A DNA stretch of 17,312 nt. It comes from Halolactibacillus sp051746745 (GTDB taxonomy: Bacteria > Bacillota > Bacilli > Bacillales > Amphibacillaceae). The DNA lies in NCBI GenBank assembly GCA_051746745.1, contig JBNJFJ010000036.1, positions 1-17,312 of the forward strand. The letters run 5' to 3'. Below the pieces are notes generated by a model, which ran no database searches, was not told the origin of the DNA, and saw only the letters and a list, made by a program, of their open reading frames with translations. Every line of letters starts with the position of its first letter. Position 1 is the stretch's first letter. This document shows, in pieces, positions 1 through 6,767 of the stretch. Made by a program: the position numbers and the translations under genes.

Positions 1-1
1 C

Positions 2-712
2 ATGAATGAGAAACGATTAGGCACGTCACTACTTGCAAAAAAAACATTTGAGATTGAAAAACCTGAACCGGACTATAATACCGCTGGCGTTAATCCTGAT
101 ACAGGACTCTATATCGTTGATAACGAAACATCGACGCTTGTCTATGTCAATAAGTACCGGGAGTTACCTGAAGGTTACACGCCGCCGGACTTAACGGAAC
201 CGGATGTGTTACATTATTCACCTGCAGGTGATAACCGCCGTTTATTAAGAGAAGAAGCCGCTAGAGCTTTGGAATCATTATTTAACGCGGCAAATAATGA
301 CGGTCACTCGTTAGTGGCTGTCTCTGGTTACCGTTCGTATGAACGGCAACGTGCGATTTATGAAAGTAATGTCGCAAGTAAAGGACAAGCCCATGCCGAT
401 CAGTTTTCAGCCAAGCCAGGGACAAGTGAACACCAAACCGGTCTGGCGATGGATGTGACGGTCCAAGGGAACGATCAAGTGTTACTAACTCAATCGTTTG
501 GTGACACAGAAGCGGGGCAATATATAAAAGAACATGCCCATAAATATGGTTTCATTATCCGTTATCCAGAGGGAAAAGAAACCATCACCAGCTACAGTTA
601 TGAACCGTGGCACTTGCGTTATGTCGGTGAAGATGTCGCGTCAGATATTTATCAGAATGAATGGACGCTTGAAGAATATTTTGGTTTTGATTATCCAGGT
701 AGTGAACGCTAA
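2..712 (+). CDS. VanY/LdcB-like D-alanyl-D-alanine carboxypeptidase (peptidase M15), probably 5'-truncated
   Basis: Zinc peptidase of the M15B (VanY/DdcB/LdcB) family, which trims the terminal D-Ala from peptidoglycan stem peptides outside the membrane. Seen in the 236 residues: SGYRSY at 108-113, the zinc motif SEHQTGLAMDV at 142-152 (H144 and D151 as ligands), and EPWHLRYVGE at 201-210 (E201 catalytic, H204 third ligand). All catalytic residues are therefore present. No signal peptide or lipobox is visible although the enzyme should be exported, and the only ATG sits at the second base of the window with no room for a ribosome binding site. I infer that the true start and the export signal lie upstream of the window. 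The last codons form the left arm of the terminator. Whether the substrate is a penta- or tetrapeptide cannot be told. It is far from any vanHAX-type genes, so a housekeeping wall role is more likely than glycopeptide resistance. Confidence 0.88.
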   Translation: MNEKRLGTSLLAKKTFEIEKPEPDYNTAGVNPDTGLYIVDNETSTLVYVNKYRELPEGYTPPDLTEPDVLHYSPAGDNRRLLREEAARALESLFNAANNDGHSLVAVSGYRSYERQRAIYESNVASKGQAHADQFSAKPGTSEHQTGLAMDVTVQGNDQVLLTQSFGDTEAGQYIKEHAHKYGFIIRYPEGKETITSYSYEPWHLRYVGEDVASDIYQNEWTLEEYFGFDYPGSER

Positions 713-729
713 GTCACTACCTGTTTTTT
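696..729 (+). terminator. Intrinsic terminator overlapping the carboxypeptidase stop codon
   Basis: Perfect 10-bp stem CAGGTAGTGA / TCACTACCTG (696-705 and 714-723), an 8-nt loop and six T. The left arm lies in the last codons and the TAA stop (710-712) is in the loop, so the terminator is partly coding. Confidence 0.88.
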
Positions 730-730
730 G

Positions 731-739
731 TGCTATAAT
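731..739 (+). promoter_or_regulatory. Extended -10 promoter for fumC
   Basis: TGCTATAAT gives an extended -10 (TGn then TATAAT at 734-739). No good -35 is visible; the expected position lies in the terminator stem just upstream. The predicted start near 746 leaves a leader of about 110 nt before the fumC start codon. Confidence 0.6.
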
Positions 740-760
740 ATGACTTTAGAAGACACATTA

Positions 761-779
761 TTCTGTCAATAAGACAGAA
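761..779 (+). repeat. Inverted repeat in the fumC leader
   Basis: TTCTGTC, 5-nt spacer, GACAGAA: perfect 7-bp arms, about 15 nt downstream of the predicted transcription start. It could be an operator or a 5' mRNA hairpin. There is no following T-run, so it is not a terminator. Confidence 0.5.
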
Positions 780-857
780 GGAACTAAAGCTATATTTACT
801 TTCTCAAAAGAAAAAAGACAAAAAACAAAACAGACAAAGAAAAAGGAGTGGTCAGCG

Positions 858-2210
858 ATGAGAAAAGTGCGTGATGCCTTTGGAGAAATGGAAGTTAGCG
901 ATGATGTCTATTACGGCGCGCAGACAAAGAGAAGTTTAGAAAACTTTCCGATTGGTACAGAAACAATGCCTAAACGGCTCATTGAAGCGTTCGTAATGTT
1001 AAAACGTGCCGCCGCTAAAGCAAATCACACCTTAGGTGTACTACCAAAAGAAACGAGTGAGCGGATTGTCAAGGCGAGTGATCAGTGGTTACATCAACCC
1101 GATTATAAACATTTTCCGCTTGTTGTTTGGCAAACAGGCTCTGGGACTCAGACAAATATGAATGTGAATGAAGTGCTCAGTTTTTTAGCCTCAGATGAGA
1201 CGGTTAGCTTACATCCAAATGATGACCTCAACCGTTCCCAAAGTTCAAATGATACCTTTCCGGCAGCAATGCATATTGCTACAACGATGGCAGTTACTGA
1301 TCAACTCTTTCCCGCTTTACACCGGTTGATCCAGACGGTAAAAGAAAAACAAACCGCCTTTCAAGCTGTCGTCAAAATTGGACGCACTCACTTACAAGAT
1401 GCGACACCTTTAACAGTAGGACAAGAACTGAGTGGCTACCTCGCCATGCTTGAAAAAACGGAACATATGTTACTGCAGGATATGGATGAATGTTTTGAAC
1501 TGGCGATTGGCGGAACGGCTGTTGGGACAGGACTCAATGCGCCGGATGGTTTTGGTGAAGAAGTGGCCCATGAGCTGTCACGTTATACCGGTCTGCCGTT
1601 TAGAAAGACAGATAATCATTTTCACGGTTTAACGAGTCATGATCAACTCGTCCGGTTCCACGGAACAGTGAAGGCGCTGGCAATGGATTTATTTAAGATG
1701 GGGAATGATTTACGCTACCTGGCAAGTGGCCCACGGGCAGGGTACGGTGAGTATACGTTACCGGCCAATGAACCAGGGAGTTCAATTATGCCAGGGAAAG
1801 TGAACCCGACTCAAATTGAAGCGTTAACGATGGTCTGTAGCCAAGTGCTAGGCAATGATACGACGATTAGTTTTGCGGCAAGTCAAGGTCAGTTCCAACT
1901 GAATGTGTTTAAACCTGTGATTATTTATAACGTGCTTCAATCGATTGAATTATTGAGTGAGGCGATGGATAGCTTTAACTTACGTTGTTTATCAGGGTTA
2001 GAGATCAATGAAGACGTGATTGAAGAGAAAGTGAATCAATCACTCATGTTAGTTACCGCACTCAATCCGCACATTGGTTATGATAATGCGAGTGATATCG
2101 CCAAATATGCCCATCAACATGGGACCGATTTAAAAACGGCGGCTATCACGCTAGGGCATGTGACAGCGGAACAATTTGATCAGTGGGTAAAACCAGATCA
2201 GATGATTTAA
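858..2210 (+). CDS. fumC: Class II fumarate hydratase
   Basis: Catalyses reversible hydration of fumarate to L-malate in the cytoplasm as a homotetramer; no iron-sulfur cluster is needed. The 450-residue length is close to other class II fumarases (about 460). Seen: TGSGTQTNMNVNEV at 93-106, SSNDTFPAAMHIA at 129-141, GRTHLQDATPLTVGQE at 175-190 with the catalytic His at 178, and the superfamily signature GSSIMPGKVN at 307-316 with the catalytic Ser on the mobile loop (S308). AAGGAG at 843-848 fixes the ATG at 858. The motifs favour fumarase over aspartase or argininosuccinate lyase: TGSGTQTNMN is typical of FumC, whereas aspartases carry GAGTSTNMN. The gene is monocistronic, with its own promoter upstream and a terminator downstream. 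No other TCA-cycle gene is nearby; the physiological direction cannot be told. Confidence 0.96.
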   Translation: MRKVRDAFGEMEVSDDVYYGAQTKRSLENFPIGTETMPKRLIEAFVMLKRAAAKANHTLGVLPKETSERIVKASDQWLHQPDYKHFPLVVWQTGSGTQTNMNVNEVLSFLASDETVSLHPNDDLNRSQSSNDTFPAAMHIATTMAVTDQLFPALHRLIQTVKEKQTAFQAVVKIGRTHLQDATPLTVGQELSGYLAMLEKTEHMLLQDMDECFELAIGGTAVGTGLNAPDGFGEEVAHELSRYTGLPFRKTDNHFHGLTSHDQLVRFHGTVKALAMDLFKMGNDLRYLASGPRAGYGEYTLPANEPGSSIMPGKVNPTQIEALTMVCSQVLGNDTTISFAASQGQFQLNVFKPVIIYNVLQSIELLSEAMDSFNLRCLSGLEINEDVIEEKVNQSLMLVTALNPHIGYDNASDIAKYAHQHGTDLKTAAITLGHVTAEQFDQWVKPDQMI

Positions 2211-2275
2211 GTTTGTCTGCTTTTAGTTACGCCGATATTTATAGAGGAAATAATGATGAGTGTTCGACATATAGA

Positions 2276-2314
2276 CATGAAAGAAGGCGACTCCAAAGGA
2301 GTCGCCTCTTCATG
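2276..2314. terminator. Bidirectional terminator between convergent fumC and msmX
   Basis: Strong hairpin with arms GGCGACTCC / GGAGTCGCC around an AAA loop, extended outward by CATGAA / TTCATG with small bulges. The tails are pyrimidine-rich in both directions (CTCTTC on plus, TTCTTTC on minus) but not pure T, so termination probably depends on stem stability. It is the only terminator candidate between the two convergent genes. Confidence 0.75.
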
Positions 2315-2333
2315 TATATAAGGGGGTATACAC

Positions 2334-3437
2334 TTATTTAATACGTAATTCAGAATCTTTGTCGAAGAAGTGGCACTTATGCATATCGAATGCTAACTTA
2401 AGTGACTCACCACCATTAATATCTGTACGTGAATCAACACGTGCAACAAAGTCTTGTTCATCTAATTTAGAGTATAGGTAAGATTCAGAACCCATTAATT
2501 CAGCTACTTCAATTTCAGCTGTTAATGTTGAACCTGGGTTAGCATCTACAAATACTGGCTCATCATGAATATCTTCAGGACGTACACCTAGAATAAGTTC
2601 TTTTCCGATGTAGTTTTGGTCACGAAGGACTTTCATTTTTCCTTCTGGTACTTCGATTAAAGTCTTAGGAGATAAACGGAAACCGTTCTCTTCTAATGAA
2701 CCATGGAAGAAGTTCATCGCAGGAGATCCAATGAATCCACCAACGAAAACGTTGTTTGGCTTGTCATATACTTCTTTAGGTGCACCAACTTGTTGGATCA
2801 CGCCGTCTTTAAGTACAACAAGGCGGGTTGCCATTGTCATCGCTTCTGTCTGGTCGTGTGTAACATAAATTGTTGTTGTTTGAAGACGTTGGTGTAATTT
2901 TTGGATTTCCGCACGCATCTGAACACGAAGTTTCGCATCAAGGTTTGATAACGGCTCATCCATTAAGAATACTTTCGCATCACGTACAATCGCACGACCT
3001 AATGCCACACGCTGACGCTGACCACCTGAAAGTGCTTTTGGTTTACGATCTAAGTAAGGTTCTAGACCTAAAATTTGAGCGGCGTTTTTAACACGACGGT
3101 CAATTTCGTCTTTTTTGAATTTACGTAATTTAAGACCGAATGCCATGTTGTCATAAACATTCATGTGTGGGTACAACGCGTAGTTTTGGAATACCATCGC
3201 GATATCACGGTCTTTAGGTGCCACGTCGTTCATTAATTTATCATCGATATAGAATTCACCAGCTGAGATTTCTTCAAGACCAGCGATCATACGAAGCGTT
3301 GTTGATTTACCACAACCAGATGGACCAACGAACACGATAAATTCTTTGTCTTTAATTTCTAGGTTAAAGTCGTCTACCGCTTTAATACCGTCTTTTTCAT
3401 AAATTTTATCAATATGTCTTAAGCTTAATTCTGCCAT
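2334..3437 (-). CDS. msmX: Multi-sugar ABC importer ATPase, MsmX/UgpC type
   Basis: ATP-hydrolysing subunit that energises carbohydrate ABC importers (CUT1 family); in Bacillus MsmX serves several permeases encoded elsewhere. Seen in 367 residues: Walker A GPSGCGKST at 38-46, Q-loop Q84, signature LSGGQ at 136-140, Walker B VFLMDEP at 156-162, D-loop SNLDA at 164-168, H-loop H194, then a C-terminal TOBE/regulatory domain from about 235 with GVRPEDI at 284-290. The complete set of motifs indicates an active ATPase. AAGGAGG at 3448-3454 (minus strand) supports the ATG at 3437. It has no permease or binding-protein neighbour, which fits a shared ATPase. A cre-like site in its leader suggests CcpA control. 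The choice of name MsmX over UgpC or MalK rests on the orphan context in a Firmicute. Confidence 0.92.
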   Translation of the reverse strand: MAELSLRHIDKIYEKDGIKAVDDFNLEIKDKEFIVFVGPSGCGKSTTLRMIAGLEEISAGEFYIDDKLMNDVAPKDRDIAMVFQNYALYPHMNVYDNMAFGLKLRKFKKDEIDRRVKNAAQILGLEPYLDRKPKALSGGQRQRVALGRAIVRDAKVFLMDEPLSNLDAKLRVQMRAEIQKLHQRLQTTTIYVTHDQTEAMTMATRLVVLKDGVIQQVGAPKEVYDKPNNVFVGGFIGSPAMNFFHGSLEENGFRLSPKTLIEVPEGKMKVLRDQNYIGKELILGVRPEDIHDEPVFVDANPGSTLTAEIEVAELMGSESYLYSKLDEQDFVARVDSRTDINGGESLKLAFDMHKCHFFDKDSELRIK

Positions 3438-3461
3438 TGTAATAGTTCCTCCTTAAATGTT

Positions 3462-3475
3462 TGAAAGCGTTTTTA
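3462..3475 (-). promoter_or_regulatory. cre-like CcpA operator in the msmX leader
   Basis: TGAAAGCGTTTTTA (plus-strand reading) matches the consensus TGWAANCGNTNWCA at 13 of 14 positions. It lies just upstream of the msmX ribosome binding site and downstream of the predicted -10, where CcpA can act as a roadblock. Confidence 0.6.
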
Positions 3476-3487
3476 TTTGATGCCTTA

Positions 3488-3516
3488 AGTCTACAAAAAA
3501 TAACGGCAATCGTAAA
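3488..3516 (-). promoter_or_regulatory. Putative msmX promoter
   Basis: Minus-strand TTTACG (3511-3516), 17-nt spacer, TAGACT (3488-3493); 4 of 6 matches in each box. Position and spacing fit, but the boxes are weak, as expected for a regulated promoter. The stretch 3517-3640 also holds two further weak cre-like sequences (see findings). Confidence 0.4.
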
Positions 3517-3644
3517 TGGACAACGTGCACAAAGAAAAAATCGACAAGTTGTGCAACGCTTACATCAAGTGTGGTTCAGAGTGATTTTATGTACGATAAA
3601 AGCGTTATAACCGTTGATATATCAGGGGGTTCGTCAAAAGGCAC

Positions 3645-3685
3645 AAAAAAAGATCTAGCGTTTGGCAAAGTGCCTAAGCTAGATC
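3645..3685 (-). terminator. Intrinsic terminator of the PucR-type regulator
   Basis: Read on the minus strand: outer stem GATCTAGC / GCTAGATC (3652-3659 with 3678-3685), inner stem GGCA / TGCC, then seven T (plus-strand A at 3645-3651). The TAG stop codon (3674-3676) lies inside the hairpin. Confidence 0.85.
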
Positions 3686-4567
3686 GATTTGACGTTTGAG
3701 GAGGAGGACTAAGTAAACCGCAATCGCACCTTCAAATTGTTTGACATCAACTTCCGTCTTTTCAACGAACTTATCAATTCGGTACTGTAAACTATTACGG
3801 TGCATATACATTTCTTTTGCGGCGAGAGAGGCATTAGAATTCGCTTCTAAGAATGTTTGAATTGTATGGAGAAGCTCCTCGTCTTTTATCGTTGACTTTA
3901 AAATCGACTCAATTAAAAACGTTAACGCCATCTGATCTTTCATGATGGTCATTAAATAAGGTACAGCTGAGACATACGTCATGACCGGTTTTGTATTGAA
4001 GTGCTGGATATGGTGGAATTGTTGATCCATCCACGCATGGTAATCATGTGCTTTCGTTAAGTCGCGTAAATACGGCCCGATAAAGAACTGGACATCAATA
4101 AAGAAATCGCTCGTAAAGACTTCAACCATTTCGAAGAAAGTAATCGCATCTTCTTCATCTGGTCGTTCTTCTTCAATAATTACCCCGTGCTTTTGACTTG
4201 AGAATAAAATGACCGGTTTATAAGAATACATGCCATAGACGGCTTCTCTAAAGTCGTTAGGGTCATCCGGTCCTTCTGACAGTGAAAAGTAAATAAACCG
4301 GTATTCTTTTGGTGCGGTGTGAATAAAGTTGGTGCCTTCAAAAATCCAATCATACCAAGATTGTTCGCGTTCGGTGACAGGTGGATAAGCACCGAGATAA
4401 GGCGTCAGTAACAAATCGAGTAAATCATGTTCTTTTTCATTGATTTCTGCTTCTAATATACCGAGTAGTTGATTGTCGGGGGTCATAAACCAACGGTACA
4501 ATCCTTTACTCTGAGATTCTTCTTCGGTAATAAGACTTGGGTAGAGAGCTTTTAATCGTTTAATCAT
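3674..4567 (-). CDS. PucR-type helix-turn-helix transcription regulator
   Basis: Probable DNA-binding regulator. The C-terminal 65 residues carry the PucR-C HTH: a helix around LLHTIQTFLEANSNASLAAK (233-252), then MHRNSLQYRIDKFVEKT (255-271), the pattern of PucR/CdaR-family proteins (ASxTAxxLxxHRNTLxYRL). The N-terminal 230 residues (for example SWYDWIFEG at 70-78) match no sensor domain that I can name; there are no membrane segments. AAAGGA lies 8 nt before the ATG at 4567, supporting this start. The gene stands alone with its own terminator. Its neighbour downstream on the same strand is msmX, but a terminator and a separate promoter divide them, so co-regulation is only a guess. The effector is unknown. 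At 297 residues it is shorter than CdaR-like members. Confidence 0.8.
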   Translation of the reverse strand: MIKRLKALYPSLITEEESQSKGLYRWFMTPDNQLLGILEAEINEKEHDLLDLLLTPYLGAYPPVTEREQSWYDWIFEGTNFIHTAPKEYRFIYFSLSEGPDDPNDFREAVYGMYSYKPVILFSSQKHGVIIEEERPDEEDAITFFEMVEVFTSDFFIDVQFFIGPYLRDLTKAHDYHAWMDQQFHHIQHFNTKPVMTYVSAVPYLMTIMKDQMALTFLIESILKSTIKDEELLHTIQTFLEANSNASLAAKEMYMHRNSLQYRIDKFVEKTEVDVKQFEGAIAVYLVLLLKRQIDLA

Positions 4568-4884
4568 GTTAGGAATCCTTTCTTTCTATATAATGAATGT
4601 ATGACTTGTAGATGGATGTCTGCTTAATTAACTCACAGCTTAAAACAACTATGAGGAACAAACGAAAATAACTGCTTGCTAGCATTATAACAAAAACAAC
4701 TGACAAGAGGGAACCAATCACTAGAAAAGATTGGCTTTAATTAAAAATCCTCATGATTTACCGTTATTTTTTATAATTTCTCAACCGGTATCGTTTGGAT
4801 TACGCTTAGAAGTTTGTTATAGTTATACAGGAAGTTAAAAGAAGGCCAATGATTGGTCAGTAAAAACTAGGAGGATTTTATAAT
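4568..4884. other. Intergenic region between divergent pucR-like gene and yheA
   Basis: 317 bases without a gene. It holds the yheA promoter (4795-4823), an inverted repeat CCAATC-N9-GATTGG (4714-4734) and a related palindrome CCAAT-G-ATTGG in the yheA leader near 4846-4856. The promoter for the minus-strand regulator must be here too, but I see no convincing pair of boxes for it. Confidence 0.5.
4795..4823 (+). promoter_or_regulatory. Sigma-A promoter for yheA
   Basis: TTGGAT (4795-4800), 17-nt spacer, TATAGT (4818-4823). Spacing is ideal; predicted start near 4830. Confidence 0.75.
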
Positions 4885-5229
4885 ATGTCTAACGTACAAC
4901 AATCAGCAGAACAATTAGCGGATGCGATTCGCCAAAGTGAAGAATTTTCAACTCTTAAGGAAGCCTATGATGCGGTTATGAGCGATGAAATCGCTAAAAA
5001 AATGTTCGATGATTTCCGTAATACACAAATCGAATTACAACAAAAACAAATGCAAGGTCAAGAAATCACTGAAGAAGAAGTAGAACAAGCGCGTAAAGTT
5101 GTTGAAACAGTTCAACAACACGAAGCGATTTCTAAACTAATGGAAGAAGAACAAAAAGTGAACGAATTTATCAATTCTATTAGCCGTACAATTACAAAAC
5201 CATTAGAAGAATTATATAACGAACAGTAA
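4885..5229 (+). CDS. yheA: YheA/YmcA/YlbF family protein (UPF0342-like)
   Basis: Small, highly charged, all-helical cytoplasmic protein of 114 residues, the size of B. subtilis YheA (about 117). Seen: helical, Gln/Glu-rich sequence with DFRNTQIELQQKQMQGQEIT at 43-62 and repeated EE/QQ pairs, as in the DUF964 group that includes YlbF and YmcA. YlbF and YmcA work with YaaT in the Y-complex that affects RNase Y and development in B. subtilis; YheA's own role is not established. The sequence looks more like YheA than YlbF because the Cys residues that bind the Fe-S clusters in YlbF/YmcA are absent here. AGGAGG at 4869-4874 and a good promoter fix the start. Monocistronic, followed by a strong terminator. 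Confidence 0.8.
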   Translation: MSNVQQSAEQLADAIRQSEEFSTLKEAYDAVMSDEIAKKMFDDFRNTQIELQQKQMQGQEITEEEVEQARKVVETVQQHEAISKLMEEEQKVNEFINSISRTITKPLEELYNEQ

Positions 5230-5236
5230 GTAAATG

Positions 5237-5276
5237 AATCGTCTGTCTCTTTTATTAGAGGGAGGCGATTTTTTTT
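5237..5276 (+). terminator. Intrinsic terminator of yheA
   Basis: 14-bp imperfect stem (5237-5250 with 5257-5270; two G-U pairs, one mismatch), 6-nt loop, and an eight-T run starting in the stem end (5269-5276). Confidence 0.88.
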
Positions 5277-5309
5277 GTTGTTTTCTCATGCTAGTGTATG
5301 AAATACGAT

Positions 5310-5340
5310 AAAAAAAGCTAAGAGCCCTAGCTCTTAGCTT
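5310..5340 (-). terminator. Intrinsic terminator of clpP
   Basis: Minus-strand hairpin with perfect 11-bp arms AAGCTAAGAGC / GCTCTTAGCTT around a 4-nt loop, followed by seven T (plus-strand A at 5310-5316). Confidence 0.9.
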
Positions 5341-5365
5341 CTTCGTGTTAAGTTTTTCGTTATGA

Positions 5366-5947
5366 TTATTTTTTCTCCATAACTTTGTCAATCAGACCGT
5401 ATTCTAATGCTTTATTAGCCGTCATGAAGTTATCACGATCTGTGTCACGCTCGATGACTTCCATCGGTTGACCCGTACGTTCAGCAAGAATTTCGTTTAA
5501 CTTCTTGCGCATTTCGATAATGCGGTTCGCGTGAATTTGAATATCAGAAGCTTGACCTTGCGTGCCACCTAATGGTTGGTGAATCATGACTTCTGAGTTA
5601 GGTAACGCATAACGTTTGCCTTTTGCACCAGCAGCAAGTAAGAAAGCCCCCATTGAAGCAGCCATACCAACACAGATGGTTGATACATCTGGTTTGATGA
5701 ATTGCATCGTATCATAGATGGCCATACCAGCTGTGATAGAACCACCTGGTGAGTTAATGTAAATAGAGATATCTTTGTCTGGGTCTTCAGCTTCTAAGAA
5801 AAGAAGTTGAGCAACGATGGAGTTAGCGACATTGTCATCAATGCCAGAACCTAACATAATGATGCGGTCTTTTAACAGACGTGAATAAATGTCATACGCC
5901 CGTTCACCACGGTTTGTTTGTTCAATTACTGTAGGGATTAAATTCAT
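5366..5947 (-). CDS. clpP: ATP-dependent Clp protease proteolytic subunit
   Basis: Serine protease subunit of the tetradecameric Clp barrel; works with ClpX, ClpC or ClpE to degrade misfolded and regulatory proteins in the cytoplasm. The 193-residue length is typical. Catalytic triad is visible: Ser98 in GMAASMG (94-100), His123 in MIHQP (121-125), Asp172 in DRDNFMTA (170-177). Also INSPGGSITAG at 64-74 (oxyanion loop). AGGAGG lies just upstream of the ATG on the minus strand. Monocistronic, with a CtsR operator over its promoter, so it is expected to be derepressed by heat and protein stress. Confidence 0.98.
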   Translation of the reverse strand: MNLIPTVIEQTNRGERAYDIYSRLLKDRIIMLGSGIDDNVANSIVAQLLFLEAEDPDKDISIYINSPGGSITAGMAIYDTMQFIKPDVSTICVGMAASMGAFLLAAGAKGKRYALPNSEVMIHQPLGGTQGQASDIQIHANRIIEMRKKLNEILAERTGQPMEVIERDTDRDNFMTANKALEYGLIDKVMEKK

Positions 5948-6001
5948 ATCTATTCCTCCTCTAAAAATAACTTTAAGTATGTGTATAAAGTTTATAAATA
6001 T

Positions 6002-6030
6002 ATCATAGCTAATAGGTCAAAAAAGGTCAA
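6002..6030 (-). promoter_or_regulatory. Sigma-A promoter of clpP
   Basis: Minus-strand TTGACC (6025-6030), 17-nt spacer, TATGAT (6002-6007). Five of six matches in each box. The -35 box is part of the CtsR operator. Confidence 0.8.
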
Positions 6031-6031
6031 A
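6015..6031. promoter_or_regulatory. CtsR operator (heat-shock repressor box)
   Basis: GGTCAAAAAAGGTCAAA is a perfect match to the CtsR consensus RGTCAAANANRGTCAAA: tandem heptads with a 3-nt spacer. It overlaps the clpP -35 element and spacer, so bound CtsR would block RNA polymerase. Confidence 0.93.
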
Positions 6032-6194
6032 TAAAACACTGGTGCAGGTAATGATTTCTTCCTTTATTTCTTCCCAACTGCGTGGATGTATAAACTTCGT
6101 AAATATTATAACAGAGATGGGGGTGTTTTGCGTACGGATTCCACTCGCCATTGTTGAGATTTCTCTATACGATGGTGGATGGTAAAAGAAAGGA

Positions 6195-6223
6195 TTGTAT
6201 TTTTCGGTTATTTCGGTTATAAT
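6195..6223 (+). promoter_or_regulatory. Promoter of the tRNA-Arg gene
   Basis: TTGTAT (6195-6200), 17-nt spacer, TATAAT (6218-6223); start expected near 6230, about 16 nt before the mature tRNA 5' end. The region 6032-6194 between this and clpP shows nothing that I recognise. Confidence 0.82.
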
Positions 6224-6245
6224 GATTTTTGTTCGATTTAAATAT

Positions 6246-6318
6246 GCGCTCGTAGCTCAGGGGATAGAGCATCGGTTTCCGGTACCGTGAGTCGGGGGTT
6301 CGAATCCCTCCGAGCGCG
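6246..6318 (+). tRNA. tRNA-Arg(CCG), decodes CGG
   Basis: 73-nt cloverleaf. Acceptor GCGCTCG pairs with CGAGCGC (6311-6317); discriminator G at 6318; D-stem GCTC/GAGC; anticodon stem closed by CGGT/ACCG with loop TTCCGGT, giving anticodon CCG after T33; T-loop TTCGAAT closed by GGGGG/CCCTC. Positions 27 and 43 are both T, a small mismatch at the end of the anticodon stem. The CCA end is not encoded. The gene has its own promoter and terminator. tRNA-Arg genes are common phage attachment sites, but no integrase is present here. Confidence 0.96.
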
Positions 6319-6323
6319 CTCTT

Positions 6324-6348
6324 AGACAGATGTCCGCATCTGTCTTTT
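6324..6348 (+). terminator. Terminator of the tRNA-Arg transcript
   Basis: Perfect 9-bp stem AGACAGATG / CATCTGTCT with TCCG loop, then TTTT. It starts 6 nt after the tRNA 3' end. Confidence 0.87.
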
Positions 6349-6399
6349 CTTATGTCTTATCGTAAATCAATAGGTTTTACAGAAAGTAAGGGGTGTACA

Positions 6400-6606
6400 A
6401 TGAAAGTTATGTTATGGTTAGCTGTGTCTGTTTTATTGATTTGGGAGCTGGTGGAACTGCGAGATATTTTTGGGTATTCTCTTTTTATCCAAAACAGCTT
6501 GATTATTGTTTCAAGCAGTTATTTCTTTTATCTACTCGATGTTCACATCAGTCTAATGAAAATAAGACGACAACTCGCCATTCTTTTTAAAAAAACTTCT
6601 CATTAA
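6400..6606 (+). CDS. Small hypothetical membrane protein
   Basis: Not recognised. 68 residues from the ATG at 6400, which has AAGGGG 7 nt upstream; an in-frame ATG at 6352 has no ribosome binding site and would lie on the edge of the tRNA terminator. Two hydrophobic segments are visible: about residues 3-18 (MLWLAVSVLLIWELVE) and 25-46 (YSLFIQNSLIIVSSSYFFYLLD), then a basic tail (KIRRQ, KK near the end), which predicts a two-pass membrane protein with a cytoplasmic C-terminus. No catalytic motif. It stands between the tRNA gene and ldh with no obvious promoter of its own other than read-through. Confidence 0.55.
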   Translation: MKVMLWLAVSVLLIWELVELRDIFGYSLFIQNSLIIVSSSYFFYLLDVHISLMKIRRQLAILFKKTSH

Positions 6607-6705
6607 AAAGAGGCGTCAACTGTGATCACGCAAAGTGATGGAACAAGTTGGACTCATATAAGAATGGTAAAAGGTTCATTGTTGTAGATGAGACTTGCTT
6701 TTTAG

Positions 6706-6736
6706 ACCGCTTTAGGCCAATCGCCTGAGGCGGTTT
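6706..6736 (+). terminator. Probable terminator upstream of ldh
   Basis: 12-bp stem (6706-6717 with 6723-6734, two G-U pairs), CAATC loop, short TTTAATT tail. It would end transcripts of the small membrane protein. The rest of 6607-6870 holds only the ldh promoter region. Confidence 0.65.
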
Positions 6737-6767
6737 AATTGCATGTTATGAAGTAAACTCAGCTTTT

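Noticed and set aside
3555..3575. GTTGTGCAAC as a LacI-family operator
   Set aside because: Only a near-palindrome of 10 nt, without the usual central CG symmetry; left as part of the cre-like observation.
6246..6606. Phage or island attachment site at tRNA-Arg
   Set aside because: No integrase, no direct repeat of the tRNA 3' end and no phage genes follow; the tRNA has an ordinary terminator instead.
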